Shown: one piece after another, positions 1 through 7,285 of the stretch | How the letters are laid out: every line of letters starts with the position of its first letter | Position numbering within the stretch: position 1 is the first letter of the stretch | Assembly: GCA_964537825.1 (NCBI GenBank) | Contig: CAZIDL010000042.1 | Span: 1-22,138 of the forward strand | Source: CAZIDL01 sp964537825 | GTDB taxonomy: Bacteria; Bacteroidota; Bacteroidia; Flavobacteriales_D; CAYVSK01 | Length of the DNA stretch: 22,138 nucleotides | Direction: 5' to 3' | Notes under the pieces: generated by a model | What the model was told of the DNA's origin: nothing | The model's database searches: none | Seen by the model: only the letters and a program-made list of their open reading frames with translations | Position numbers and translations under genes: made by a program

Positions 1-83
1 ACGAAGTACTCTTCGCCGCTTTCCTTTTCACGAATGAAGCCGTATCCTTTGGCTTCGTTGAAGAATTTGACTTTGCCTTCCAT
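1..83 (-). CDS. Cold-shock domain protein (N-terminal 27 residues, cut by window edge)
   Basis: The minus strand reads ATG at 83-81 followed by an open frame to the window edge, starting MEGKVKFFNEAKGYGFI. The KGYGFI stretch is the RNP-1 motif of the CspA family, small beta-barrel proteins that bind single-stranded RNA and DNA and act as RNA chaperones. The start is set by the family: cold-shock proteins nearly always begin with M, a few residues and then GxVKFFN. The gene is divergent from dxr across 157 bases. The rest of the protein lies outside the window, so it cannot be told whether this is a single-domain protein of about 65-70 residues or the longer form with an added C-terminal domain. 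Confidence 0.88.
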   Translation of the reverse strand, partial: MEGKVKFFNEAKGYGFIREKESGEEYF

Positions 84-120
84 GTTGACTGATGATCTGT
101 GATCTTATTGATTAACGAGG

Positions 121-128
121 TAAAAGTA
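121..128 (-). promoter_or_regulatory. Possible -7 box for the cold-shock gene
   Basis: Read on the minus strand this is TACTTTTA, one mismatch from the Bacteroidota -7 consensus TAnnTTTG. It would place transcription start roughly 30 bases ahead of the cold-shock ATG. I see no clear TTG -33 element, so this is a weak call. Confidence 0.3.
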
Positions 129-210
129 GGGAAAAAAATACGGTCTGTTGGAAATATGCTCTTTTTTCCTTTGCCGGAATTATGATCGAAACGACCGCCA
201 TCGGATCCCA

Positions 211-218
211 TACCTTTG
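211..218 (+). promoter_or_regulatory. Candidate -7 promoter box for dxr
   Basis: TACCTTTG matches the Bacteroidota sigma -7 consensus TAnnTTTG exactly and ends 22 bases before the dxr ATG. No good TTG -33 element lies 17-23 bases upstream; a TTTG at 170-173 is too far away. The rest of the 84-240 gap holds nothing else I recognise apart from four GATC sites. Confidence 0.45.
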
Positions 219-240
219 TAAACTCCTATGAGAAGCGGCA

Positions 241-1416
241 ATGAAAGCTAAAGGCATAGCGATATTAGGCTCCACGGGTTCGATCGGTACACAAGCCCTC
301 GATGTGATCGAAGCGCATCCCGATGCCTTCCGCCTCGAGGTCCTCACGGCCCATACCAATTCGGACCTTCTCATCGAACAAGCACTGAGGTTCCATCCGG
401 ACACCGTCGTCATCGGAAGAACTGATAGCTACGAAAAGGTGGCCCAAGCGGTTCAGGATGAGGGGATCAAGGTTTTCGCGGGGACTGATGCTCTCGATCA
501 GGTCGTCGAAAAAGAAGGGATCGATACCGTGCTCACAGCATTGGTGGGATATGCCGGGCTTAGTCCTACGCTCGCTGCGATCGATGCCGGAAAGGACATC
601 GCCCTTTCCAACAAAGAGACCCTCGTAGTGGCCGGTGAACTCGTGACCACCCGTGCCCGTCAGAAAGGCGTGAACCTCTATCCTGTGGATTCGGAGCATT
701 CAGCCATTTTCCAATGTTTGATGGGGGAGGAAGGAAATCCGGTGGACCGCCTTTATCTGACCGCATCAGGTGGCCCATTCAGGGGAATGGAGCGCGAGCG
801 GTTAGAAGGGGTCACCAGGGAAGAGGCCCTGGACCATCCTAACTGGGATATGGGTGCCAAGATCACGATCGATTCAGCAACGATGATGAACAAAGGCCTC
901 GAGGTCATCGAGGCGCACTGGCTCTTCGGCATTCCACAGGACCGTATCGAAGTGGTCGTCCATCCACAATCCGTCGTTCATTCCATGGTCCGCTTTGCGG
1001 ACGGGATCGTAAAGGCTGAGATGGGAGAGCCGGATATGAAGCGCCCGATACGCTTTGCCCTGAGTTATCCATGGCGTCTCCCTGTTGAAGGAAAAGGGCT
1101 GGATCCGATGAGATTTCCCACTTTGACCTTCGAATCGCCTGATATGGAAAGCTTTCCGAGCCTTGGACTCGCTTTTCAGGCCCTTCGGGATGGCGGTGAT
1201 CGTCCCTGCGTGTTGAACGCGGCCAATGAAGTGGCTGTGGAGGCATTCCTGAAGGAAGAGATCCCTTTTATGGGGATCCCTGAGCTTATCGGGGACGCTA
1301 TGGAGAAGCTGCAGGGAGTCGAAGCTCCCGGATACCAAGATCTCGTAGAGGCCGACCGGGCGGCAAGAAGAATGGCCCAAGAACTTTTGAAGGAGGGACA
1401 TAGGCTTCATCCCTGA
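241..1416 (+). CDS. dxr: 1-deoxy-D-xylulose 5-phosphate reductoisomerase
   Basis: DXR (IspC) converts 1-deoxy-D-xylulose 5-phosphate to 2-C-methyl-D-erythritol 4-phosphate with NADPH and a divalent metal, the first committed step of the MEP route to isoprenoids, in the cytosol. The 391-residue protein has the family's usual length. Visible signatures are the NADPH-binding GSTGSIG at residues 10-16, SNKE at 123-126, the metal-binding Asp150 and Glu152 in PVDSEH, Glu221 in MNKGLEVIEA, and HPQSVVHSMV at 241-250. The start at 241 places the Rossmann motif directly at the N-terminus, as in relatives. The rseP gene follows after 38 bases on the same strand, a dxr-rseP pairing seen in many bacteria, so the two are probably cotranscribed. 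Confidence 0.97.
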   Translation: MKAKGIAILGSTGSIGTQALDVIEAHPDAFRLEVLTAHTNSDLLIEQALRFHPDTVVIGRTDSYEKVAQAVQDEGIKVFAGTDALDQVVEKEGIDTVLTALVGYAGLSPTLAAIDAGKDIALSNKETLVVAGELVTTRARQKGVNLYPVDSEHSAIFQCLMGEEGNPVDRLYLTASGGPFRGMERERLEGVTREEALDHPNWDMGAKITIDSATMMNKGLEVIEAHWLFGIPQDRIEVVVHPQSVVHSMVRFADGIVKAEMGEPDMKRPIRFALSYPWRLPVEGKGLDPMRFPTLTFESPDMESFPSLGLAFQALRDGGDRPCVLNAANEVAVEAFLKEEIPFMGIPELIGDAMEKLQGVEAPGYQDLVEADRAARRMAQELLKEGHRLHP

Positions 1417-1454
1417 GGCTTTTCCCTTATCATTGCGCTCGAAAACAGTACGGA

Positions 1455-2816
1455 ATGGACATTCTGATCAAAGTGGGGCAGCTCATTCTAAGCCTTTCGG
1501 TCCTCGTTATCCTTCACGAGCTCGGTCATTTTATTCCGGCCAAGCTCTTCGGAACAAGGGTCGAAAAGTTCTTCCTCTTTTTCGATGCGGGATTCTCGCT
1601 CTTTAAGGTAAAACGAGGGGATACCACTTACGGGATCGGTTGGATCCCGCTCGGGGGTTATGTAAAGATCTCCGGGATGGTGGACGAATCGATGGACACC
1701 GAACAGCTCGAAAAGGACCCGGAACCCTACGAGTTCCGTGCAAAGCCGACTTGGCAGCGCCTGATCATCATGGTGGGGGGGGTGACCGTGAACCTCCTGC
1801 TCGGCTTTTTCATATATGCGATGATCCTCTTCTACAGCGGAGAGAGCTATCTTCCGAACGATTCGCTCAAGGATGGGGTATGGGTCGTTAGCGATCTTGG
1901 GAAAGAGCTTGGCTTCAAGACCGGTGACAAGATACTGGCAGTAAACGGGGATAGCGTTCAGCGATTCGGGGAGATCTCTGAGAAGATGATCCACAACTAT
2001 GGGGGCACCATGACCGTGCTGCGCGATGGCGATACCCAAAAGATAGAACTTCCTACGAACCTTCCGGGGATGATGTCGGAGGCAGGGAACCGTAAAGCTT
2101 TCTTTGCGCCGCGGATGCCCTTTTTCATAGCAGGAGTTCCGGACAGTTCGATCAATCGGGACGCCGATCTAAAAAAAGGGGATCGGATCATTCAAATGGG
2201 GCAAGAGCCGATCCGTTATTTCGATCAAGCAAAGGGATACTTGGAGGAACATGCGGGCCAAGAGGTGAAGGCTCGCCTCGTGCGTAAAGAGGACACGCTA
2301 ACGAAAACCTTGAGCATCAGTGATAGCGGTAAGGTCGAAGTCCTCGTAGGGCAGGCTCGTCTGGAAGAATTGGAAAAACTGGGGGTCTACGATCTGAAAA
2401 AGCGGAAATACGGGTTCTTCGAAGCTTTTCCTGCAGGATGGAACAAAGCAGTAGGCAAACTGAGCTCCTATATAAGCATGTTCGGGTCCATCTTCAATCC
2501 GGAAACAGGTGCTTATAAGGGTGTTGGGGGATTCGGAGCTATCGGTAGCATATTTCCGGCGAGCTGGAACTGGTTGGCCTTTTGGGAGATCACAGCCTTT
2601 CTGTCCCTGATCCTTGCCTTCATGAACATCTTACCCATCCCGGCCCTCGATGGTGGCCATGTGATGTTCCTCCTTTACGAGATGGTCTCTGGAAGGCCTC
2701 CGGGGCGTAAGTTCATGGAATATGCACAGCTCGTCGGGATGTTGTTGGTACTTGGTCTACTTCTCTATGCCAATGGCATGGACGTGCTAAGAGCTTTGAG
2801 CGGTGATGGTGGTTAG
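1455..2816 (+). CDS. rseP: RIP metalloprotease RseP (site-2 protease, M50)
   Basis: Intramembrane zinc protease that cleaves membrane-spanning substrates such as anti-sigma factors and remnant signal peptides. The zinc-binding HELGH lies at residues 21-25 in the first membrane helix, and the third ligand motif LDGGH lies near 398-402 in a later helix after NILPIPA. Between them are two PDZ-like regions, around residues 137-205 and 236-295, as in E. coli RseP. The length of 453 residues is typical. It is downstream of dxr and its last codons overlap or abut the start of the next gene, which suggests translational coupling. A run of eight G at 1775-1782 lies in the coding sequence (Met-Val-Gly-Gly-Val). 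The substrate is not evident from the window: no anti-sigma gene is adjacent. Confidence 0.95.
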   Translation: MDILIKVGQLILSLSVLVILHELGHFIPAKLFGTRVEKFFLFFDAGFSLFKVKRGDTTYGIGWIPLGGYVKISGMVDESMDTEQLEKDPEPYEFRAKPTWQRLIIMVGGVTVNLLLGFFIYAMILFYSGESYLPNDSLKDGVWVVSDLGKELGFKTGDKILAVNGDSVQRFGEISEKMIHNYGGTMTVLRDGDTQKIELPTNLPGMMSEAGNRKAFFAPRMPFFIAGVPDSSINRDADLKKGDRIIQMGQEPIRYFDQAKGYLEEHAGQEVKARLVRKEDTLTKTLSISDSGKVEVLVGQARLEELEKLGVYDLKKRKYGFFEAFPAGWNKAVGKLSSYISMFGSIFNPETGAYKGVGGFGAIGSIFPASWNWLAFWEITAFLSLILAFMNILPIPALDGGHVMFLLYEMVSGRPPGRKFMEYAQLVGMLLVLGLLLYANGMDVLRALSGDGG

Positions 2817-3720
2817 CAATGGGATGCTTGGATATCGAGGCGCTTTCCTGAGCATCCTCCTCCTTCTCTTTGCCCATGCTGTTTTTGCCCAAGGAGGAAC
2901 GAGGGATGACGGGGAGGATAAGGGAACCCGCTACCGGGTACCGGATTCCCTTGCTAAAAAGCCTGATCCCAAGAGGATCCTTTTGGTCCCCTACGAACCG
3001 AACCGCTACAACAATGAGTTGGAGAAGGAGATGAAGGAGGCGACAGGGCTTCGGCTCCGGCAGATCCGAAAACGGATCCGATTCGGGCTCGATAACGAAT
3101 TGCTATTCGCACTCGGTAAGGAACGCCGGGAGGTGATCTCTTACCTCCGCGAGGACGATCCGGATCGCAATTTCGAACTCAAATACGTTTATAGGGGGCT
3201 CGCTTATAGCTATCGACCGGTGCCGGTGTCCGATCTAAAGTCCTTGCAAGAAGGGGATGAAGAAGAAGAGAAAGGAGCGGTCGGAAAGCTCTTCGGGGGG
3301 TCGGATGACGATCCGAGCCAGAAAAAAGATACAGGTTCCGGAAGGGACGTGATGAGCGAGGGCCAGATCAAGGACCGTCCCGACCGACGGATCCGTTTCA
3401 TGGATGCGATGATCCGACAAAAAGAGATCCTCAACTACCTCGTTCGGAAATACGGGGTGGGATACCTGTTCTTCATCAATCAGCTCGATCTGATGCCCAA
3501 AAAGGATGAGTTAGTAGAACTTGCCGCAGGGACGCACGATAACATCATCAAGGCCCATTACACCATTATGGACCACAACGGAAAGAAGGTCCACGGCGGA
3601 GCGGCCTTCGTCCCTTATCCCTCCAAAGTGAAGGACCTTAATGGCCTGATCAAGAATTATTTTTCTAAAGTGGGCGAAGAGGTGCGTCAGCGGTTCAAAG
3701 CCCGGATCGGGGAGCGCTGA
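2806..3720 (+). CDS. Secreted protein of unknown function
   Basis: I do not recognise this family. The frame can start at GTG 2803, ATG 2806 or ATG 2824. Starting at 2824 gives the cleaner signal peptide: MLGYRG, then a hydrophobic core and VFA before Gln23, and 298 residues in all. Starting at 2806 overlaps the rseP stop by 11 bases. The mature N-terminal part begins with a beta-strand-like ILLVPYEPNRYNNELE (about residues 52-67 of the 298-residue form), followed by a basic helix-rich stretch. A charged, low-complexity linker rich in Glu, Asp, Lys and Gly (about 143-185) separates it from a C-terminal part containing YLFFINQLDL and ending in helices. It is likely periplasmic or envelope-associated and cotranscribed with rseP. 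No lipobox, membrane anchor or type IX sorting domain is visible. Confidence 0.8.
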   Translation: MVVSNGMLGYRGAFLSILLLLFAHAVFAQGGTRDDGEDKGTRYRVPDSLAKKPDPKRILLVPYEPNRYNNELEKEMKEATGLRLRQIRKRIRFGLDNELLFALGKERREVISYLREDDPDRNFELKYVYRGLAYSYRPVPVSDLKSLQEGDEEEEKGAVGKLFGGSDDDPSQKKDTGSGRDVMSEGQIKDRPDRRIRFMDAMIRQKEILNYLVRKYGVGYLFFINQLDLMPKKDELVELAAGTHDNIIKAHYTIMDHNGKKVHGGAAFVPYPSKVKDLNGLIKNYFSKVGEEVRQRFKARIGER

Positions 3721-3741
3721 TCCTTCCTTTATTTTATCCCG

Positions 3742-5064
3742 ATGCCTTCCCTTGACCCCAATATCACTGTCATCTTATTGGCTGTCGTCCTGATCGTGTC
3801 CTACCTCCTGGACATGGTGGCTAAACGGACCAATGTACCGAACGTCTTGATGTTGATCCTTTTCGGGATCCTTATCCATCAAGGGTTGGTTTGGTTCAAT
3901 GCTGATAAGCCGGACTTTTCACCAGTGCTAGAGGTATTGGGGATCGTTGGGTTGATCATGATCGTGCTAGAAGCAGCCCTCGACCTCGAGCTGAGCAAAG
4001 AAAAGAGCCGACTGATCCTTAGCTCGCTCGGCGTGGCCTTCTTTTCCCTTCTATTGACCACAGGTGCTATCGCTGCTCTCCTCCACTTCCTCCTGATCGA
4101 CGACCCCATAACTTCATCGGTCTATGCCATTCCCCTATCCATCCTTAGCAGCGCGATCATCATTCCCAGTGTCGGGGGGCTGCCCAAGGAAAAAAGGGAG
4201 TACATGGTCTACGAAGGGACCTTCTCCGATATCCTCGGGATCATGTTCTTTTATTTTCTCCTGGAACATGCGGGGGCGAGCAATTTCGGGTCCGTGGCGA
4301 TCAGCATTTCCTCCAACATCCTGATCACAGTAGCTCTTTCCATCGTGGTCAGCTTTGCCCTCATCTTCTTTTTCCAGCGTATGAAGAGCCACCTCAAGCT
4401 CTTCCTTATGGTCGCCGTCCTCTGGCTATTCTATGCTGTAGGAAAGCTCCTGCATCTTTCCTCCCTTCTTATCATTTTGGTATTCGGCCTCATCTTGAAC
4501 AACCATCGCCTTTTCTTCAAAGGTTTCCTGAACCGATTCCGGAAAAAGAAGGCCACCGACCGGACCCTCAAAGACCTACGCTTGGTCACGGTAGAATCCG
4601 CATTTGTGGTGCGGACCTTTTTCTTCGTCATTTTCGGGATCACCATTCCTTTATCGAGCCTCGTAAACCTTCAGGTCGCTTTCATCAGCTTTCTGATCGT
4701 CCTCATCATCTATTTGGTCCGCTTCCTGATGCTGAAGATCTTCAGATCTAAAGCCAGCTTTCCGGAGCTCCTGATCGCTCCCAGAGGATTGATCACGATC
4801 CTCCTTTTCAATGTTATCCCGAAAGAGTTCCGTAGCGAGGCTTTCAACGAGGGCATTCTGCTCTATCCCATTCTCGTTACGAGCATCATTATGGCGATAG
4901 CCCTTGTCAGTACCGGTAACAAGATCGAAGCGGTACCTGGGCTCACCGTGATCGGGGATAATCATACGGCTCCCGTCTCTACTGAAGGATCGTTTCCTGT
5001 AACGAACCAGCAACAGGAGGAGGATAAAGGGGAAATGGGGGGCGAAAAAGAGAAGGGGTCCTAG
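3742..5064 (+). CDS. Cation/proton antiporter (CPA family)
   Basis: Integral membrane protein of 440 residues with about a dozen hydrophobic helices, resembling sodium/proton antiporters of the CPA type, which exchange Na+ or K+ for protons to control pH and salt. Features seen: an early NVPNVLMLILFGILIHQG helix (residues 31-48), VLEAALDLEL (75-84), which matches the conserved LFExGLEL-like helix, and EGTFSD (158-163) in the place where CPA1 proteins carry acidic ion-binding residues. The last 50 or so residues are hydrophilic and charged, with no recognisable TrkA-type regulatory domain. It follows the unknown secreted gene by 21 bases and shares a stop palindrome with convergent yicC. The exact ion cannot be read from the sequence. 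Confidence 0.88.
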   Translation: MPSLDPNITVILLAVVLIVSYLLDMVAKRTNVPNVLMLILFGILIHQGLVWFNADKPDFSPVLEVLGIVGLIMIVLEAALDLELSKEKSRLILSSLGVAFFSLLLTTGAIAALLHFLLIDDPITSSVYAIPLSILSSAIIIPSVGGLPKEKREYMVYEGTFSDILGIMFFYFLLEHAGASNFGSVAISISSNILITVALSIVVSFALIFFFQRMKSHLKLFLMVAVLWLFYAVGKLLHLSSLLIILVFGLILNNHRLFFKGFLNRFRKKKATDRTLKDLRLVTVESAFVVRTFFFVIFGITIPLSSLVNLQVAFISFLIVLIIYLVRFLMLKIFRSKASFPELLIAPRGLITILLFNVIPKEFRSEAFNEGILLYPILVTSIIMAIALVSTGNKIEAVPGLTVIGDNHTAPVSTEGSFPVTNQQQEEDKGEMGGEKEKGS

Positions 5065-5930
5065 CGAACGTTCATCAACTGTTCTTTGATCCGCTCAAGA
5101 TGTTCTTTCATATTGACGACCTCTCGCTGAATAGGAGCATGGTCCGCCTTTGAACCGATGGTGTTGATCTCACGACCGATCTCCTGGGTCACGAATTGGA
5201 GTTTCTTGCCGGGTTCCTTCTCGTTCATGACCTCGTGGAACTGTTCTAAATGGCTTTCCAGCCGGATCTTCTCCTCGTTGATGTCGAGGCGTTCCAGATA
5301 ATGGAAGAGCTCTTGTTCGAAGCGTTTTTCATCCAGTTCAGCAGCAGGGATCCCTTCTTTGATCTTGTTCCAGAGCCGCTTTTCGATCTTTTCCCTTCGT
5401 TCTCCTTCGAAACCCGTTATCCGAACCAATCCCTCCCGTATGGCCGCTAAGCTTTCTTCCATATCCTCCCGCATGTTCCCGCCTTCTTTTTTGGCGAAGG
5501 AATCAAAGGCCTGCAGGGCTTTCTCAAGAAGTTCCCAAAGGACTTCCACTTCGTAGGATCCGGCCTCCGGGGTTCCGTAACTCAGGGAATCGGGGATCTG
5601 CATAGCGGTGGCCAATAGCTCGCTCCGGTCGTCGTTCAGCTCCTTCGCCAACTTTTCAAGCTCCTTGAAATGGCTTCGCAATACATTCTCGTTGATGCTG
5701 TAGAGCTTTTCCTCCTGTCCGCTGATATCGCTAATGCTCACATCCACTTTACCCCTTGGGATCTGCTTGCTCAAATAGGAGCGGAGTTCGATCTCCTTGT
5801 CCTGAAAGCGTGGAGGAACCTGAACGCGGAGGTTCAATTGTTTGCTGTTCAGGGATCGGATCTCGGCCTGATAAGTGTTCTGGCCGATCTTCCCTGAAGC
5901 TTTTCCGAAGCCGGTCATCGATCGCATCAT
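5061..5930 (-). CDS. yicC: YicC/YloC family endoribonuclease
   Basis: A 289-residue member of the YicC/YloC family, whose E. coli protein (287 residues) has been described as an endoribonuclease acting in small-RNA turnover. The N-terminus carries the diagnostic MTGFG at residues 5-9, and the C-terminus carries the DUF1732 part ending in a helix with VVNMKEHLERIKEQL. The double Met start (5930 or 5927) is ambiguous by one codon, and relatives beginning MIRSMTGFG support the first. In many bacteria, including Bacteroidota, gmk follows yicC; here the convergent antiporter lies there instead. The stop codon is within the palindrome CTAG at 5061-5064, which also holds the antiporter stop, so there is no room for a terminator between the two genes. 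Confidence 0.95.
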   Translation of the reverse strand: MMRSMTGFGKASGKIGQNTYQAEIRSLNSKQLNLRVQVPPRFQDKEIELRSYLSKQIPRGKVDVSISDISGQEEKLYSINENVLRSHFKELEKLAKELNDDRSELLATAMQIPDSLSYGTPEAGSYEVEVLWELLEKALQAFDSFAKKEGGNMREDMEESLAAIREGLVRITGFEGERREKIEKRLWNKIKEGIPAAELDEKRFEQELFHYLERLDINEEKIRLESHLEQFHEVMNEKEPGKKLQFVTQEIGREINTIGSKADHAPIQREVVNMKEHLERIKEQLMNVR

Positions 5931-5962
5931 GCTATCCCCGATTTCTCGCCTTTGTGAGGTAA

Positions 5963-5995
5963 TAAATGTACGAACTCCTGGCCCCCGGGATCCAA
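5963..5995 (-). promoter_or_regulatory. Possible yicC promoter
   Basis: On the minus strand TACATTTA (5970-5963) is one mismatch from TAnnTTTG. A TTG (5995-5993) lies 22 bases upstream of it, compatible with a Bacteroidota -33 element. Transcription would begin about 30 bases before the yicC ATG. Confidence 0.35.
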
Positions 5996-6016
5996 GGAAA
6001 GCTTTACGGGAACCTG

Positions 6017-6024
6017 TATCTTTG
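6017..6024 (+). promoter_or_regulatory. Candidate -7 box for the flippase-like gene
   Basis: TATCTTTG matches TAnnTTTG exactly and ends 30 bases before the ATG at 6055. I see no clear -33 element. With the yicC box on the other strand it makes 5931-6054 a divergent promoter region. Confidence 0.42.
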
Positions 6025-6054
6025 TCGCCCTTTTGAGCAGAGGGTGGCGGTCCT

Positions 6055-7281
6055 ATGAGCTACGAGGAAGAACGCATCGCAAAGCAGCTGAACATTCGCC
6101 GGATCCTGATACCGATCCTGCTCGGCCTGGCCGCGGCCAGTTATTTGCTTATATCCAACCTGAGCGAAGCCCATTTCCAGAAGGTGGGGTCCGAAGAAGG
6201 GACCCATCGCTGGATCGATGCGAACGAGAACGGAAAGGTCGACCTCGACGATAATGCTGAATTCACCAATGACGCGGAAGGTCTTTATAAGCCTCTGAGC
6301 TATCGGCAGATCCTTGGTCGGGTCGATTGGGGGTGGGGAGCGTCCCTTTGGCTCTTCATGGCCCTCCTGATGATGCTGGTCCGTGACCTGGCTTATATGT
6401 ACAGGATCAAAGTGATGACCGAAGGAGCATTGAGCTGGCGACAAAGCTTTGATGTGATCATGCTTTGGGAATTCTCCTCGGCTATAACCCCTTCCATCGT
6501 TGGAGGGTCCGGGTTGGCCATGTTCATCGTGAACCGGGAAGGGATCCGGATGGGTAGGAGTACGGCCGTGGTCATGGTCACTGCCATGCTCGACGAGCTC
6601 TTTTACATCCTCATGGTACCAACTCTCTTGGTCATCGTAGGCTTTTCGAACCTCTTCCCCGATTCCCTCCAGAACAGCCTGTTCGGGATCGAGCTGAACA
6701 CCGTGGCCATTTTCTGGATCGGCTATTTCTTCCTCCTTCTGCTTACAGTTATCATTATGGTGGGTGTCTTCTTCCTTCCCCGTACCATAAAATACTGGCT
6801 CCTCCGAATATGCAAACTCCCCTTCCTTCGAAAATGGCGTTACAAAGCGATGGAAACGGGGAACGATCTCATGATCAGTTCCCACGAGCTTCGGGGAAAG
6901 CCGTTCAGCTTTTGGATCAAAGCTTTTCTTGCTACGGTCTTTTCCTGGACGGGGCGTTACTGGGTGGTGAATTTCATCATTCTGGCCTTTGCCACTGGCT
7001 GGATCCCGTTATCGGATCATCTCTTGATCTATACGCGCCAATTGGTGGTCTGGGTGATCATGCTGATCAGCCCTACCCCGGGTGGCAGCGGGATCGCGGA
7101 GGTCGCTTTCTCCGGTTTTCTCGCTGAAATGATCCCGCTCGGACTGACGGGTCTTATGGCCTTTCTCTGGCGCCTGATCAGTTACTATCCTTACCTCTTT
7201 ATCGGAGCGATCATCCTTCCGAAATGGCTGCGGAAGACGGGTATCCGGATCCGGGAGGCCAAGGATAAAGGGGAATGGTGA
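6055..7281 (+). CDS. Flippase-like / lysylphosphatidylglycerol-synthase transmembrane domain protein
   Basis: A 408-residue polytopic membrane protein of the UPF0104 / LPG-synthase transmembrane family, related to the flippase half of MprF. Family marks are GGSGLAMFIVNREGI followed by MLDEL in the middle, and SPTPGGSGIAEVAF near the C-terminus. Members are thought to flip or present lipids across the inner membrane; the substrate here is unknown. No aminoacyl-transferase domain is attached. The first membrane helix is at about residues 18-36. It is followed by a hydrophilic loop containing DANENGKVDLDD (55-66), which fits the 12-residue EF-hand calcium loop pattern with Asp at the last position. 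The gene ends four bases short of the convergent rsmA stop and is divergent from yicC. Confidence 0.85.
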   Translation: MSYEEERIAKQLNIRRILIPILLGLAAASYLLISNLSEAHFQKVGSEEGTHRWIDANENGKVDLDDNAEFTNDAEGLYKPLSYRQILGRVDWGWGASLWLFMALLMMLVRDLAYMYRIKVMTEGALSWRQSFDVIMLWEFSSAITPSIVGGSGLAMFIVNREGIRMGRSTAVVMVTAMLDELFYILMVPTLLVIVGFSNLFPDSLQNSLFGIELNTVAIFWIGYFFLLLLTVIIMVGVFFLPRTIKYWLLRICKLPFLRKWRYKAMETGNDLMISSHELRGKPFSFWIKAFLATVFSWTGRYWVVNFIILAFATGWIPLSDHLLIYTRQLVVWVIMLISPTPGGSGIAEVAFSGFLAEMIPLGLTGLMAFLWRLISYYPYLFIGAIILPKWLRKTGIRIREAKDKGEW

Positions 7282-7285
7282 GCGT

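Noticed and set aside
2803..2805. GTG at 2803 as start of the secreted unknown protein
   Set aside because: In-frame ATGs at 2806 and 2824 are more likely, and the signal peptide fits best from 2824.
6004..6885. A 293-codon open frame on the minus strand opposite the flippase-like gene
   Set aside because: Shadow of a well-supported membrane protein; the translation is rich in His, Asp and Glu with no domain, as expected from the complement of hydrophobic codons.
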